Origin: an uncultured Pelagibacteraceae bacterium
GTDB lineage: Bacteria > Pseudomonadota > Alphaproteobacteria > Pelagibacterales > Pelagibacteraceae
Assembly: GCA_902571375.1 (NCBI GenBank)
Contig: CACGBP010000001.1
Coordinates: 112,501 to 176,500, forward strand
DNA: 64,000 bases
Reading direction: 5' to 3'
Shown here piece after piece: positions 9,020 to 17,433 of this stretch (position 1 is its first letter; each line of letters starts with the position of its first letter). The translations under genes were made by a program, and so were the position numbers. The notes below the pieces were generated by a model. It saw only the letters and a program-made list of their open reading frames with translations, was not told the origin of the DNA and did no database searches.

Positions 9020-9899
9020 ACTTAAGATCTGATATAATTTCTTTTTCTTTTTGTGAACTTAAGTATATTTTTTTATAATCTTTATCTCTAGATTCTCTAA
9101 ACTTTCTATCAAAGTAACCATCTTTAATATTTTTCTTTTTTATTTTATCATTTTGAAGATCACTTTTAATGAAAAAAGCATTATTTCCTGCACTATTACA
9201 TCCCACAAAGACATAGCCCTTTCGTTCTGCAAGCTTATTTATGGCCAATAATGATGCTCCATAATAGATATTTGAATGATGAGCCTTTGTTCTATTAAAA
9301 TTTTTTTTATAGGGAACTACTAATGATTTATCGATCCCAAGGATGGAATTATACTCAATTATAACAATACTAGGATCAACTGAATTTATTACTTCCCAAA
9401 TCCAGTAATCATTTCCGTCGATATCTATTGATAACAATCCAATTTTTTTTATTGAAAGATTATTTTCAAGAATGATATTGATATTATCCCTATCTATAAA
9501 TTCACAAACTGCTTTTAAGGTATATTGCCAGTAAATTGGATCTCTTTTAATTTCCTCAATGTTTTTTTTTGAATTATCAATAATTAAACCAGTCCAATTA
9601 GAGTTTTTAAGTAAGAATCTTGTATTGGACTCTTTATAATTCTCTACACCAAACTCTACAAATACTTCATTTTCAATATGTAGATTTTTTATCAAATAAT
9701 TAATTATTCCATCCTCTCCCCACTGAGAGAAAACTTTAAATTCATAATCGTTAATATTTGAAGAATTGATTTTTGTTGAATTAATATCTAAAAGTTTTCC
9801 TAATTGCATTTTCATTTCTTCGTAATCTAAGTCGGAATTAGAATTATTTAATTTGAATAATTTATTTAATAATTTATTTAATAATTTCAAAATTTTCAT
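9006..9899 (-). CDS. FkbM-like methyltransferase-fold protein
   Basis: 297 residues. VFVEFGVENYKESNTRF (from residue 79) resembles SAM motif I in FkbM-type proteins, and LLSIDIDGNDYW (155-166) resembles their I-K-I-D-x-E/D-G-x-D motif. The N-terminus is a lysine/leucine repeat encoded by a 12-bp tandem repeat. FkbM relatives O-methylate sugars; here the GxG glycine loop is reduced (EFGVEN), so activity is uncertain. It is the third gene of the minus-strand operon, 56 nt after the radical SAM gene. Confidence 0.55.
   Translation of the reverse strand: MKILKLLNKLLNKLFKLNNSNSDLDYEEMKMQLGKLLDINSTKINSSNINDYEFKVFSQWGEDGIINYLIKNLHIENEVFVEFGVENYKESNTRFLLKNSNWTGLIIDNSKKNIEEIKRDPIYWQYTLKAVCEFIDRDNINIILENNLSIKKIGLLSIDIDGNDYWIWEVINSVDPSIVIIEYNSILGIDKSLVVPYKKNFNRTKAHHSNIYYGASLLAINKLAERKGYVFVGCNSAGNNAFFIKSDLQNDKIKKKNIKDGYFDRKFRESRDKDYKKIYLSSQKEKEIISDLKFEEV
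9856..9887 (-). repeat. In-frame 12-bp tandem repeat in the FkbM-like gene
   Basis: The plus strand reads the 12-mer AATAATTTATTT twice, then eight more bases of it. In the minus-strand gene this encodes repeated Lys-Leu-Leu-Asn near the N-terminus. Because 12 bp is four codons, copy-number change would lengthen the tail without breaking the frame. Confidence 0.8.
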
Positions 9900-9955
9900 T
9901 ATAGTTATCTTTTAAATCATCATTCTTTAAATATAAATTCTTTTGAAAAATTAAT

Positions 9956-10861
9956 TTAAATTTTATAAATTTTTTTCCAGATTTCAGCATGATTTTTTCC
10001 AAGTAAAGTTCCATCTGCATTACAATCCAAACAAGGTTTGTCGCATCTTTTTCCTTTAAGTAAATTTTTTCTAAATTTGTTCATTGATGCACTTACCCAT
10101 ATATCAAAAATGTCTTGTTGCATCATATTTCCCATTGAATGTCTTCTTTGCCAATCTTGAGGACAAAGAAATACATCACCATTCCAATCAATCAAAAATT
10201 GATAAGTAGGATAGTAACATATTGAATGTACTTTAGTGTCCAATTGATTTCCAATATTTATAGTTCCAGTTCTATTGGTTAATTTTACACCGAAATTTTG
10301 TGAGTCGTCGTACCATCTATCTCTCAATATAACAAAATCCTCAGGTATCTTTGCTTTTTGGATAATAGATTTGAACATATCTATTTGTTCAGGACCATCA
10401 TACATACTTATTAAACATCTACCTGCTTTAGCGTCATATAATTTTTTTAGTAATTTAGGACTTAGAACATCACCATTAGTGACTATCTCAACATTACAAA
10501 CTTTCGATAATTTTTTTACAATATATTCTATATCTTTATGTAATAGTGGTTCGCCGTAGCCACATAAAGCGATAGATCCATTATATTTAATTTTTTTTAG
10601 TTCACTTGAAAGTTTATCTATTAGTTTTCTGCTCATTTTTTGATATGTATCTGGAGCAACTGAGGGATCTGATTTAGGACAAAAAACGCAGGATCTATTA
10701 CATACATCAATTAAACTTAATTCAATCCAAGTAGGTAAAGGAATATTTTTATAAAACCTAATTCCTTCATCAACAATCATTGATCTTCTTTTTAAGTTTT
10801 TTAAAATTGTTTGTTTGGGATCTAAATCTATAGGTGGCCTGTTATGTCCTGTTTTATTCAT
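9956..10861 (-). CDS. Radical SAM/SPASM-domain protein with N-terminal GHNRPP tag
   Basis: 301 residues. The 4Fe-4S radical SAM motif C-x3-C-x2-C is C54/C58/C61 (CNRSCVFC), followed by an ALCGYGEPLL segment typical of the SAM-binding region. A SPASM-type C-terminal region has FLIDWNGDVFLCPQDW and the cysteine cluster CDKPCLDC, which should bind additional Fe-S clusters. Related proteins in glycan clusters perform radical chemistry on sugars or peptides; the substrate here is unknown. The extreme N-terminus (residues 5-10) reads GHNRPP, resembling the GHNxxPP tails seen on alphaproteobacterial and phage proteins. It is second in the EPS-regulator operon, 8 nt after the regulator. Confidence 0.8.
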   Translation of the reverse strand: MNKTGHNRPPIDLDPKQTILKNLKRRSMIVDEGIRFYKNIPLPTWIELSLIDVCNRSCVFCPKSDPSVAPDTYQKMSRKLIDKLSSELKKIKYNGSIALCGYGEPLLHKDIEYIVKKLSKVCNVEIVTNGDVLSPKLLKKLYDAKAGRCLISMYDGPEQIDMFKSIIQKAKIPEDFVILRDRWYDDSQNFGVKLTNRTGTINIGNQLDTKVHSICYYPTYQFLIDWNGDVFLCPQDWQRRHSMGNMMQQDIFDIWVSASMNKFRKNLLKGKRCDKPCLDCNADGTLLGKNHAEIWKKIYKI

Positions 10862-10869
10862 AATATCTA

Positions 10870-11226
10870 TTAAAGTAGCGTTTTATCTAATTTTTTTTTT
10901 GATTTATCATGTTTCATAAGTTCATATTTTAGCTCATCATATTCTTGTATCTTTTTTTTCATAAAATTAATTGTTAGTTTTGTTTTTAAAGTCACACCTT
11001 TAGGTGTAAGTATATAAAAATAATTATTTTTTGATTTAGGATTAAATCTGTTTTTATTATCTCGAAAATTTTTTATCTTTACTAGTCCTTTTTTTTTTAG
11101 GGAATTTATACAATAATTTAATTTACCTAGACTAATTCCCAAATTTGTTGATAAGGATCTTTGAGAGGCCTTAGGATCATTATTAATTTTTCTTAAAATA
11201 TCTAAGTATTCTTGATTTTTTTTCAT
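10870..11226 (-). CDS. EPS-associated MarR-family transcriptional regulator
   Basis: 118 residues. A winged helix covers roughly 1-75: RSLSTNLGISLGKLNYCI is the recognition helix-turn-helix and LVKIKNFRDNKNRF the wing. YILTPKGVTLKTKLTINFMK and a charged C-terminal helix follow. The length and the GISLGKxNYC and LTPKG motifs match the small MarR-like regulators found next to exopolysaccharide genes. It opens a six-gene minus-strand operon and is divergent from the aminomutase-like gene. Two GTTCA-N5-TGAAC palindromes sit just upstream of its start codon, so autoregulation is likely. Confidence 0.85.
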   Translation of the reverse strand: MKKNQEYLDILRKINNDPKASQRSLSTNLGISLGKLNYCINSLKKKGLVKIKNFRDNKNRFNPKSKNNYFYILTPKGVTLKTKLTINFMKKKIQEYDELKYELMKHDKSKKKLDKTLL

Positions 11227-11228
11227 AT

Positions 11229-11243
11229 GTTCATTTTATGAAC
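11229..11243. promoter_or_regulatory. Operator-like palindrome 1 (GTTCA-N5-TGAAC)
   Basis: GTTCATTTTATGAAC is a perfect 5-bp inverted repeat with a 5-bp spacer, 2 bp upstream of the start codon of the EPS regulator. A second copy of the same half-sites is centred 23 bp away. Dimeric winged-helix regulators bind such sites. The adjacent regulator is the obvious candidate. Confidence 0.65.
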
Positions 11244-11251
11244 ACATTAAT

Positions 11252-11266
11252 GTTCAAATATTGAAC
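11252..11266. promoter_or_regulatory. Operator-like palindrome 2 (GTTCA-N5-TGAAC)
   Basis: GTTCAAATATTGAAC repeats the half-sites of palindrome 1, and its central bases extend the symmetry to GTTCAA/TTGAAC. It lies in the divergent region between the minus-strand EPS operon and the plus-strand aminomutase-like gene, so it could control both. The centre-to-centre distance of 23 bp would put both dimers on nearly the same DNA face. Confidence 0.65.
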
Positions 11267-11340
11267 TGTAAAGTAAAAGATATACTTGTATTTAATTAAC
11301 AACTAATTAGTATAGTTTAATAACAACATTTCTTTAAAAA

Positions 11341-12576
11341 ATGTCAAAAAATATATTAAACGAGGGATATAACAATAATACTGAATTATTTAATTCTGGA
11401 AAAGGCTCATATATTTTCATTGGCAGTAAAGCCTATATTGATTTGTCAATGTGTGCAGGATCTTTATTGTTGGGTCATAATCATAACATATTTAAAAATA
11501 GTATCAAAAAGTTAGGGAAAAAAAATATCTCAAATTTGGCTGCACCAAATATAAATGCAGAAAAATTTTCAATAAATATAAAAAGAATTGTTAAGAATTC
11601 ACATAAAATAATTTTTTGTAATTCAGGTACGGAGGCAATAATAAAATCTTTAAGAATCTCTAGGGCGATTAATAAAAAGAAAAAAATTGTTTTAGTTTCT
11701 GGAGGTTGGCATGGTTCTGTGGATCAACTTTTATTTAAGTCAAATAAAAAATTACAACCAATTGATTTATCTTCTGGATTAAAAACTGAAGAAAAAAAAA
11801 ACCTTATATTTATACCATATAAAGATATCTTGAAATCAAAGCAAATATTAAAAAAAAATAAAAAAAAAATTAATTCTGTAGTTATTGAACCCATACAGGG
11901 AAGTTTGCCTAACTCTGATGTTAATGAATATTTACAATTTTTAAAATTGTATTGTAAGAAAAATAATATTAATCTAATTTTTGACGAAATGATAACAGGT
12001 TTAAGATCAGATTTATCAACCATTCAAGAATTATATAATATTGATGCAGATATAAGTATTTTTGGAAAATGTTTTGGTGCTGGCCTTCCATTAGGTTTTA
12101 TTTCAATTAATAAAAAAACATATAAAAAAATAAATAAATTAAAAAATAAAATTTTTTTTGGAGGTACTTTTTCTGGAAATTCAATAACTTCATTTATAGG
12201 TAACAGTGTATTAAATTATATTATAAAAAATGATAAAAAAATTTTTAAAAAATTGGATTATATTTCAAAATTTTTTGAACTAGAAATGAATAAATTTTTT
12301 GAAAAAAATAATCTTGATTTAAAAGTATATAGGTTTAAATCAATGTTGAGACTAGTTTATACTAAAAAAAACATTAAAGATAGAGTTGGAAGAGATTTTT
12401 TAGAAATGAGGAAAAATTTTTCTATTTCAGGTTTCAAAAGATATATTAAAAATCAAGGTATATATCTCCCAAGCAGTGGAATAATTTTTTTCTCCTATGC
12501 TCATAGCAAAAAACAAGTAGATTATATTATTGATAAATTTAAATTGGGCTCTTTAAAGTTTTTTGGAAAAAATTAG
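11341..12576 (+). CDS. Class-III PLP aminotransferase, glutamate-1-semialdehyde aminomutase-like
   Basis: 411 residues. PLP-binding features of class-III transaminases are visible: SGTEA (95-99) for the phosphate, GWHG (122-125) for ring stacking, FDEM (214-217) with the pyridine-nitrogen Asp, and the Schiff-base lysine K243 in FGKCFGAGLP. That last motif is closest to glutamate-1-semialdehyde 2,1-aminomutase. Because it sits in a surface island and is followed with no gap by an unknown gene, it may be an aminosugar or side-chain aminotransferase/mutase, not the tetrapyrrole enzyme. The divergent palindromes upstream suggest control by the EPS regulator. Confidence 0.8.
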   Translation: MSKNILNEGYNNNTELFNSGKGSYIFIGSKAYIDLSMCAGSLLLGHNHNIFKNSIKKLGKKNISNLAAPNINAEKFSINIKRIVKNSHKIIFCNSGTEAIIKSLRISRAINKKKKIVLVSGGWHGSVDQLLFKSNKKLQPIDLSSGLKTEEKKNLIFIPYKDILKSKQILKKNKKKINSVVIEPIQGSLPNSDVNEYLQFLKLYCKKNNINLIFDEMITGLRSDLSTIQELYNIDADISIFGKCFGAGLPLGFISINKKTYKKINKLKNKIFFGGTFSGNSITSFIGNSVLNYIIKNDKKIFKKLDYISKFFELEMNKFFEKNNLDLKVYRFKSMLRLVYTKKNIKDRVGRDFLEMRKNFSISGFKRYIKNQGIYLPSSGIIFFSYAHSKKQVDYIIDKFKLGSLKFFGKN

Positions 12577-13068
12577 ATGTTTTGGAAAAAAGTTAAAGTT
12601 AAAAAATATAAAACTATAAAACAACTTTTAAAAGTATATGATAAAAAATATTATCTTAGTGTTTGGATAAAGGATATCTTTAAAAAATTTAAGGATGTAA
12701 ATTTTAACAATCAAGAAATTGAAATTCATAGAGTTAAACTTAAAAATTTAGGTTTCAAAAAACCAACCACACTCAATAAAGTATATGAAGCATTTAGAAA
12801 AAAAGGTTATAAACCAATAGATCCAAAAGTAGCTGTATACCTCAGAGAACTTTATAGAAATCAACCAACTGGAGAATGGTTAAGAATAGCCGTTCCATTT
12901 AAATCAATGATAGATAGTGATGGGGTTCCCCATCTTCCTAAGTTAGGGAGCGCTCTAGGTAAATTGTTTATAGAGACTTACTGGTCCTATCCAGGAGCAA
13001 TATTTCATCCCCACAATGATTTTTTAGTTGAAAAAAATGGTTTAAAAAATAAAAAAAAAATTAAGTAG
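12577..13068 (+). CDS. Conserved hypothetical protein (QPxGEWLRIA family)
   Basis: 163 residues, basic, no signal peptide or membrane helix. The stretch from LGFKKPTTLNKVYEA through LRELYRNQPTGEWLRIA to a DSDGVPHLPKL segment resembles, from memory, a family of small stand-alone hypothetical proteins with a QxxDQPxGEWLxIAMEPIxDSDGxP motif. I know no function for them. Here the core is followed by a C-terminal tail with FHPHNDFLVEK. It starts immediately after the aminotransferase stop, so the two are probably translated from one message. A 92-bp spacer with no recognisable signal follows. Confidence 0.55.
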   Translation: MFWKKVKVKKYKTIKQLLKVYDKKYYLSVWIKDIFKKFKDVNFNNQEIEIHRVKLKNLGFKKPTTLNKVYEAFRKKGYKPIDPKVAVYLRELYRNQPTGEWLRIAVPFKSMIDSDGVPHLPKLGSALGKLFIETYWSYPGAIFHPHNDFLVEKNGLKNKKKIK

Positions 13069-13160
13069 TGATTTTTATAAATACATCAGAAAATATAAAA
13101 ATAAATATTCATTATAATTTATTTACAATTGATTATCGTCAAATTTTAAAGAAAGCTTAA

Positions 13161-14228
13161 ATGATCTTAAATAAACTATATTTTACTAGATGCAAAAAAT
13201 CGTTTTCTAATAGAATTTCAGTATCACCCATGTGCCAATATTCTGCAACAAATGGTATTCCAACAGATTGGCATTACAGGCACTTATCAAACTTACTAAT
13301 TTCTGGAGCGGGACTTTTAATGATCGAGTCTACAGCAGTAACAAGTAAAGGAAAAATTTCGAAAAAAGATCTATGTATTGAGACAAAAAAACAAAAAAAT
13401 GAATTTAAAAGATTGGTTAAATACTTAAAAAAGCAAGATAATACACCAATAGGAATTCAATTATCTCACTCTGGAAGAAAGGGCTCTAGTCAAATTCCCT
13501 CGATAAAATCAAATACACCATTAAAAAATAAGGAGTCTTGGAAAACTGTTTCTTCCTCAAATCTATCTAAAGATTTAGGATGGCCTAAGCCAAAACAATT
13601 GAGCATTAAAGGTATTGAAAAAATAAAAAAAAAATTTGAAAATTCAATTAAAAATTCTCTTTATGCAAATTTTGATATATTAGAATTGCATATGGCACAT
13701 GGTTATTTATTGCATCAATTTTTGTCACCAATTTGCAATAATCGAACTGATAGTTATGGTGGAAATAAATTTAAGCGATTTAGATTGGCATTGGAAATAG
13801 CTAAAATTGCTAGAAAAATTTGGCCTAAAAACAAAATACTTGGAGCAAGAATTACTGGTAATGATCATCTTAAGTCTGGAATTAGTACTAAGGAAGCAGT
13901 AGAATTTTGTTCAGAACTAGAAAAGATAGGCTTTGATTACGTTTGTGTAAGTTCTGGTGGAATTATTACTAAAACAAACATGAAACAAAAAAAATTTTTT
14001 AGATTAGATTTTGCAAAAGAAATTAAGAAAAAAACTAATTTAAAAGTTGGAATAACTGGCTTTACGAATGACTTAGAGTTAGCAGATAAATATATAAAGA
14101 AAAATTACTTTGATAATATATTTGTTGGAAGACCTTTTTTAAAAAATCCATTTTTTTTATATAATGAAGAATTTTTAAAAAAGAATGGTTTCAGAAATGC
14201 GCCATCACAATACTTAAGGGGATATTGA
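13161..14228 (+). CDS. Old Yellow Enzyme-family NADH:flavin oxidoreductase
   Basis: 355 residues, FMN-binding TIM barrel. VSPMCQYSATNG (21-32) is the N-terminal FMN motif, GIQLSHSGRKGS is the HxGR-type motif, and LHMAHGYLLHQFLSP followed by NNRTDSYGG is the catalytic and substrate region. A C-terminal IFVGRPFLKNP binds the FMN phosphate. The family reduces activated C=C bonds or demethylates amines using NAD(P)H. Its presence between aminotransferase and deoxysugar genes is unusual; no direct glycan role is known to me. The RmlD-like gene follows 10 nt later. Confidence 0.85.
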   Translation: MILNKLYFTRCKKSFSNRISVSPMCQYSATNGIPTDWHYRHLSNLLISGAGLLMIESTAVTSKGKISKKDLCIETKKQKNEFKRLVKYLKKQDNTPIGIQLSHSGRKGSSQIPSIKSNTPLKNKESWKTVSSSNLSKDLGWPKPKQLSIKGIEKIKKKFENSIKNSLYANFDILELHMAHGYLLHQFLSPICNNRTDSYGGNKFKRFRLALEIAKIARKIWPKNKILGARITGNDHLKSGISTKEAVEFCSELEKIGFDYVCVSSGGIITKTNMKQKKFFRLDFAKEIKKKTNLKVGITGFTNDLELADKYIKKNYFDNIFVGRPFLKNPFFLYNEEFLKKNGFRNAPSQYLRGY

Positions 14229-14238
14229 TCTTAGTAAA

Positions 14239-14976
14239 ATGAATACTAATAAGAGTATATTGATAACTGGAGGTAATAGCCGTTTCTGCAAATATTTAAA
14301 AAAACAACTATCTGGAAAAAATGTCATTTATAGTACAAAAAAACAATTAGATATCTTGAATTACGAAAAATTAATTAAAGTTTTAAAACAAAAAAAAATT
14401 AAAACTCTAATTCATGTTGCGGCCTTATCAAGACCAATGGCTATTCACAATAAAAAACTTGATCTAAGTATTGATACAAATATCATTGGTACTGCTAATG
14501 TGGTCAAGGCTTGTAACAAACTAAAAATAAAATTAATTTATTTTTCAACTAATTATGTTTATCCATGTAAAGATGGCAATTATAAAGAAACCGATCCTAT
14601 TTTTCCCATTAACAATTATGGATGGTCAAAATTAGGAGGTGAATGTGCTGTTCAAATGTTAAAAAACTTTCTAATCCTTAGACTGGCAATGACAGACTTT
14701 CCTTTTTCTTATAAAGCTGCAATTAAAAATGCCTATTCCTCATTCATATACAACAAAGATTTCGCAGAAATATTACCACATATTCTTGATGAAAAAGGAA
14801 TAATTAATATTGGAACAAAAAAAAGATCTATTTTTAATTTTGCCAAACAAAATAAAAAAAATATTAAAGGTATTAAGATTAATAAAAATTCTAATTTTCC
14901 AATTGATAGCTCACTAAATATTAGTAAATTTAAAAAGATAATTAAAAAAAATGTTAAAAAATCCTATAGTTTTTAG
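14239..14976 (+). CDS. RmlD-like dTDP-4-dehydrorhamnose reductase / SDR sugar enzyme
   Basis: 245 residues, shorter than most RmlD proteins. The N-terminal loop ITGGNSRFCKYL (9-20) replaces the usual GxxGxxG pattern. Catalytic Tyr-x3-Lys is Y127/K131 (NNYGWSK), and IYFSTNYVYP gives the Ser/Thr strand. RmlD reduces the 4-keto sugar made by RmlB/RmlC. The RmlC-like gene overlaps its end by 26 nt, so the two probably act together on a dTDP-deoxysugar. RmlA and RmlB are not in the window and could lie to the left. Confidence 0.7.
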   Translation: MNTNKSILITGGNSRFCKYLKKQLSGKNVIYSTKKQLDILNYEKLIKVLKQKKIKTLIHVAALSRPMAIHNKKLDLSIDTNIIGTANVVKACNKLKIKLIYFSTNYVYPCKDGNYKETDPIFPINNYGWSKLGGECAVQMLKNFLILRLAMTDFPFSYKAAIKNAYSSFIYNKDFAEILPHILDEKGIINIGTKKRSIFNFAKQNKKNIKGIKINKNSNFPIDSSLNISKFKKIIKKNVKKSYSF

Positions 14977-15463
14977 AAATAATAAAAAATATTTTGATAA
15001 AAGGGGTTTTTTTCAAGAAATTTTCTTAAAAAAAAAAATTAAAATAAATTTTGTATTTTCAGCTATTGCAAAATCAAAAAAAAATGTAATTAGAGGGCTT
15101 CATTTTCAAACAAAGAATAAACAAACAAAATTTATATATGTTATAGATGGTAAAATTTTAGATGTAGTGGTCAATTTAAATAAAAAATCTAAAAATTTTG
15201 GAAAAGTTAATAAATTTATTTTAAGAGAAGGTGATATTTTGATTGTACCAAATAAATATGCTCATGGTTATGAGTGTTTATCTAAAACATGTACCGTCTT
15301 GTATCATTTGGATGATTATAGAAATCCTAAAACAGAAAATGGTATTTTGTATAATGATAAAAAATTAAGAATTAAATGGATTACAAAAAAACCAATTTTA
15401 TCAATTAGAGACCAACATGGTAAATCATTTGATTTTTTTAAAGAAAGAATTAAATCCTTATAA
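14951..15463 (+). CDS. rmlC: dTDP-4-dehydrorhamnose 3,5-epimerase-like (RmlC)
   Basis: 170 residues, cupin fold. IRGLHFQ places the catalytic base at H51, and KFIYVIDGKILDVVVNL is the next RmlC strand. HGYECLSKTCTVLYHLDDY carries the conserved tyrosine (Y118 or Y123). WITKKPILSIRD matches the family C-terminus. It epimerises C3 and/or C5 of dTDP-4-keto-6-deoxyglucose. The start overlaps the RmlD-like gene by 26 nt, and its stop overlaps the end of the convergent GT2 gene by 6 nt. A mono-epimerase variant cannot be excluded. Confidence 0.75.
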   Translation: MLKNPIVFRNNKKYFDKRGFFQEIFLKKKIKINFVFSAIAKSKKNVIRGLHFQTKNKQTKFIYVIDGKILDVVVNLNKKSKNFGKVNKFILREGDILIVPNKYAHGYECLSKTCTVLYHLDDYRNPKTENGILYNDKKLRIKWITKKPILSIRDQHGKSFDFFKERIKSL

Positions 15464-16216
15464 TTTTTTTAAGTATTTGACAAAATTTTTAATTAATGCA
15501 TTTACAAATATTATAATTATCAAAAAAATATTTTGATTATTTTTTATTCTTATTTTTGTCTCCTCAACTAAATGATCTAATGCACTATAAGTAGATGAAA
15601 ATCCACCACTTTGAACTTCACCAATTATTTTATCTCGATTAGTGCTCATAACCTTAAGATCTTTTAGCTTAAATATTCTTAAATAAAAATCATAATCAGC
15701 AGAACACTTAAAACTTAAATCATAAAGTCCAATTTTATTATGAAATTTTTTTTTAATGTAAAAACCTGTTGAGTGTGCAGTGGCAAAATCAAAATTATAA
15801 TTTAATCTTTTAAGATTATAACCACTCTTAATAATTGTTGTACCTAAGTAATTTCTTTTTACTGTAGCAAAAAGAACATCAATATCTTTTTTAAGAAATT
15901 TGATTATAGTTTTCAGTGAATTAAATTTAATAATATCACCACTATTACAAAAACCTATATATTTTCCATTTGCATTTCTGATACCAATATTCATTGCATC
16001 ATAAATACCTTTATCTTTAGTAGAAATGATCTTATCAATTTTATTCCCAAATTTATTTATCCTCTGCAACGTTCCATCTGAAGATTTTCCATCAATTATA
16101 AGATACTCAATATATTGGTTTTTTTGGTGAATTATCGACTTAATTGTTTTTTCAATATTAATGACATCATTTTTTACTACAGTAATAATTGATAAAAGTT
16201 TATTTTTAGTTTTCAT
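15458..16216 (-). CDS. Glycosyltransferase family 2 (WcaE-like)
   Basis: 252 residues, GT-A fold. SIITVVKNDVINIEKTI opens the nucleotide-binding half, YLIIDGKSSDGT (38-49) gives the first Asp, and DKGIYDAMNIGI (68-79) plus FCNSGD (89-94) take the place of the classical DxD; this variant is characteristic of colanic-acid-type GT2 enzymes. A C-terminal hydrophobic segment may tether it to the membrane. It stands alone on the minus strand, convergent with the RmlC-like gene and divergent from a GT4 gene. Confidence 0.8.
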   Translation of the reverse strand: MKTKNKLLSIITVVKNDVINIEKTIKSIIHQKNQYIEYLIIDGKSSDGTLQRINKFGNKIDKIISTKDKGIYDAMNIGIRNANGKYIGFCNSGDIIKFNSLKTIIKFLKKDIDVLFATVKRNYLGTTIIKSGYNLKRLNYNFDFATAHSTGFYIKKKFHNKIGLYDLSFKCSADYDFYLRIFKLKDLKVMSTNRDKIIGEVQSGGFSSTYSALDHLVEETKIRIKNNQNIFLIIIIFVNALIKNFVKYLKKL

Positions 16217-16272
16217 GAATTTTTTTTAGAATAGTATAAAATTATCCATTAAAAAATGTTTATATTTAAAAA

Positions 16273-17433
16273 ATGAAATTATATTATTGGTCTCCTTTTT
16301 TTTCTAATATTGCAACTGAAAAGGCTGTTATTAACTCAATTGAGTCTATCAATAAATATTCAAATAATGAAATTTCTACATGCTTATTAGAAATCATAGG
16401 TGAATGGAGAAATCAAAAAGAAAATATTAATCAAAAAAAAATAAAAATTAAAAAATTATCAAATTTTAATCTAATTGATTTTTTGCCTAAATTTGGATTT
16501 ATAAAAAGTAGAATTTCATACTTTATCATTTTTTTATTTTCAATTATGAAACTTCATAGATTATTAAAATCAGACAAACCAGATTTTTTAGTTATTCATT
16601 TAATGACTTTTATACCTCTTATTTTATTATCAATTTTTAAATACGATACAAAATTTATTTTAAGGATTTCAGGATTTCCAAAGTTGAATTTTTTAAGATC
16701 CTTTTTCTGGAGGATTGTCGGAAAAAAAATTTTTCTTGTAACAACACCAACTAAATCAACTTTAAAAATTCTAATAGAGTCTAATATTTTTGATTCTGTG
16801 AAGGTAAAATATTTACCAGACCCAATATTAAATATTAAAGAAATTCAGAAAAAGAAAAAAGAGAATAACATTATTGAAAAAGAAATTTCCTCAAAAAATA
16901 CTTTAATATCTATAGGTAGACTCACTAAACAAAAAAACTTTAGATTCTTAATAAAAGTATTTAGTGAAATAAATATATTATATCCAAATTTAAATTTATG
17001 TATCATAGGAGATGGAGAGGATAAGCAAAAATTAATTGATGATATTAAAAAATACAAATTACAAAACAAAGTTTTTTTATTAGGATATAAAGTTAATATT
17101 TACGATTATTTGAAAAATTCACGCATATTAATTTTACCTTCTCTTTGGGAGGACCCAGGGTTTGTTTTAATTGAAGCAGGATACATGAACAAAACAATTT
17201 TATCTAGTGACTGTCCAAATAGCCCCCGTGAACTTCTAGATAATGGAAAAAATGGATTTATTTTTAAATCCAATAATTCTGAAAGTTTTTTAAGAACATT
17301 TAAAAATGTATATGACTCAGACAATAAAAGCTTATTATTGAAAAAAATTTCATACAAGAAAAAACTTAAAGAATTTACTCTTTTCAATCACTATAAAATT
17401 TTAAGTAAATTAATAAAAGGTTATGAAAATTAA
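16273..17433 (+). CDS. Glycosyltransferase family 4
   Basis: 386 residues, GT-B fold. The donor domain starts at ISIGRLTKQKNF (212-223) and has CIIGDGED (243-250). The E-x7-E motif is E293/E301 (LWEDPGFVLIEAG), followed by SPRELLDNGKNGFIF, the nucleotide-sugar phosphate region. It is a retaining transferase of unknown specificity. The next GT4 gene overlaps its 3' end by 11 nt, so the pair likely adds consecutive sugars. Confidence 0.85.
   Translation: MKLYYWSPFFSNIATEKAVINSIESINKYSNNEISTCLLEIIGEWRNQKENINQKKIKIKKLSNFNLIDFLPKFGFIKSRISYFIIFLFSIMKLHRLLKSDKPDFLVIHLMTFIPLILLSIFKYDTKFILRISGFPKLNFLRSFFWRIVGKKIFLVTTPTKSTLKILIESNIFDSVKVKYLPDPILNIKEIQKKKKENNIIEKEISSKNTLISIGRLTKQKNFRFLIKVFSEINILYPNLNLCIIGDGEDKQKLIDDIKKYKLQNKVFLLGYKVNIYDYLKNSRILILPSLWEDPGFVLIEAGYMNKTILSSDCPNSPRELLDNGKNGFIFKSNNSESFLRTFKNVYDSDNKSLLLKKISYKKKLKEFTLFNHYKILSKLIKGYEN

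Noticed and set aside
10275-10559. Open frame antisense to the radical SAM gene
   Set aside because: Falls inside a well-supported gene with clear cysteine motifs on the other strand.
13069-13160. Small gene or RNA in the 92-bp gap before the OYE gene
   Set aside because: AT-rich with no good start, stem or conserved motif.
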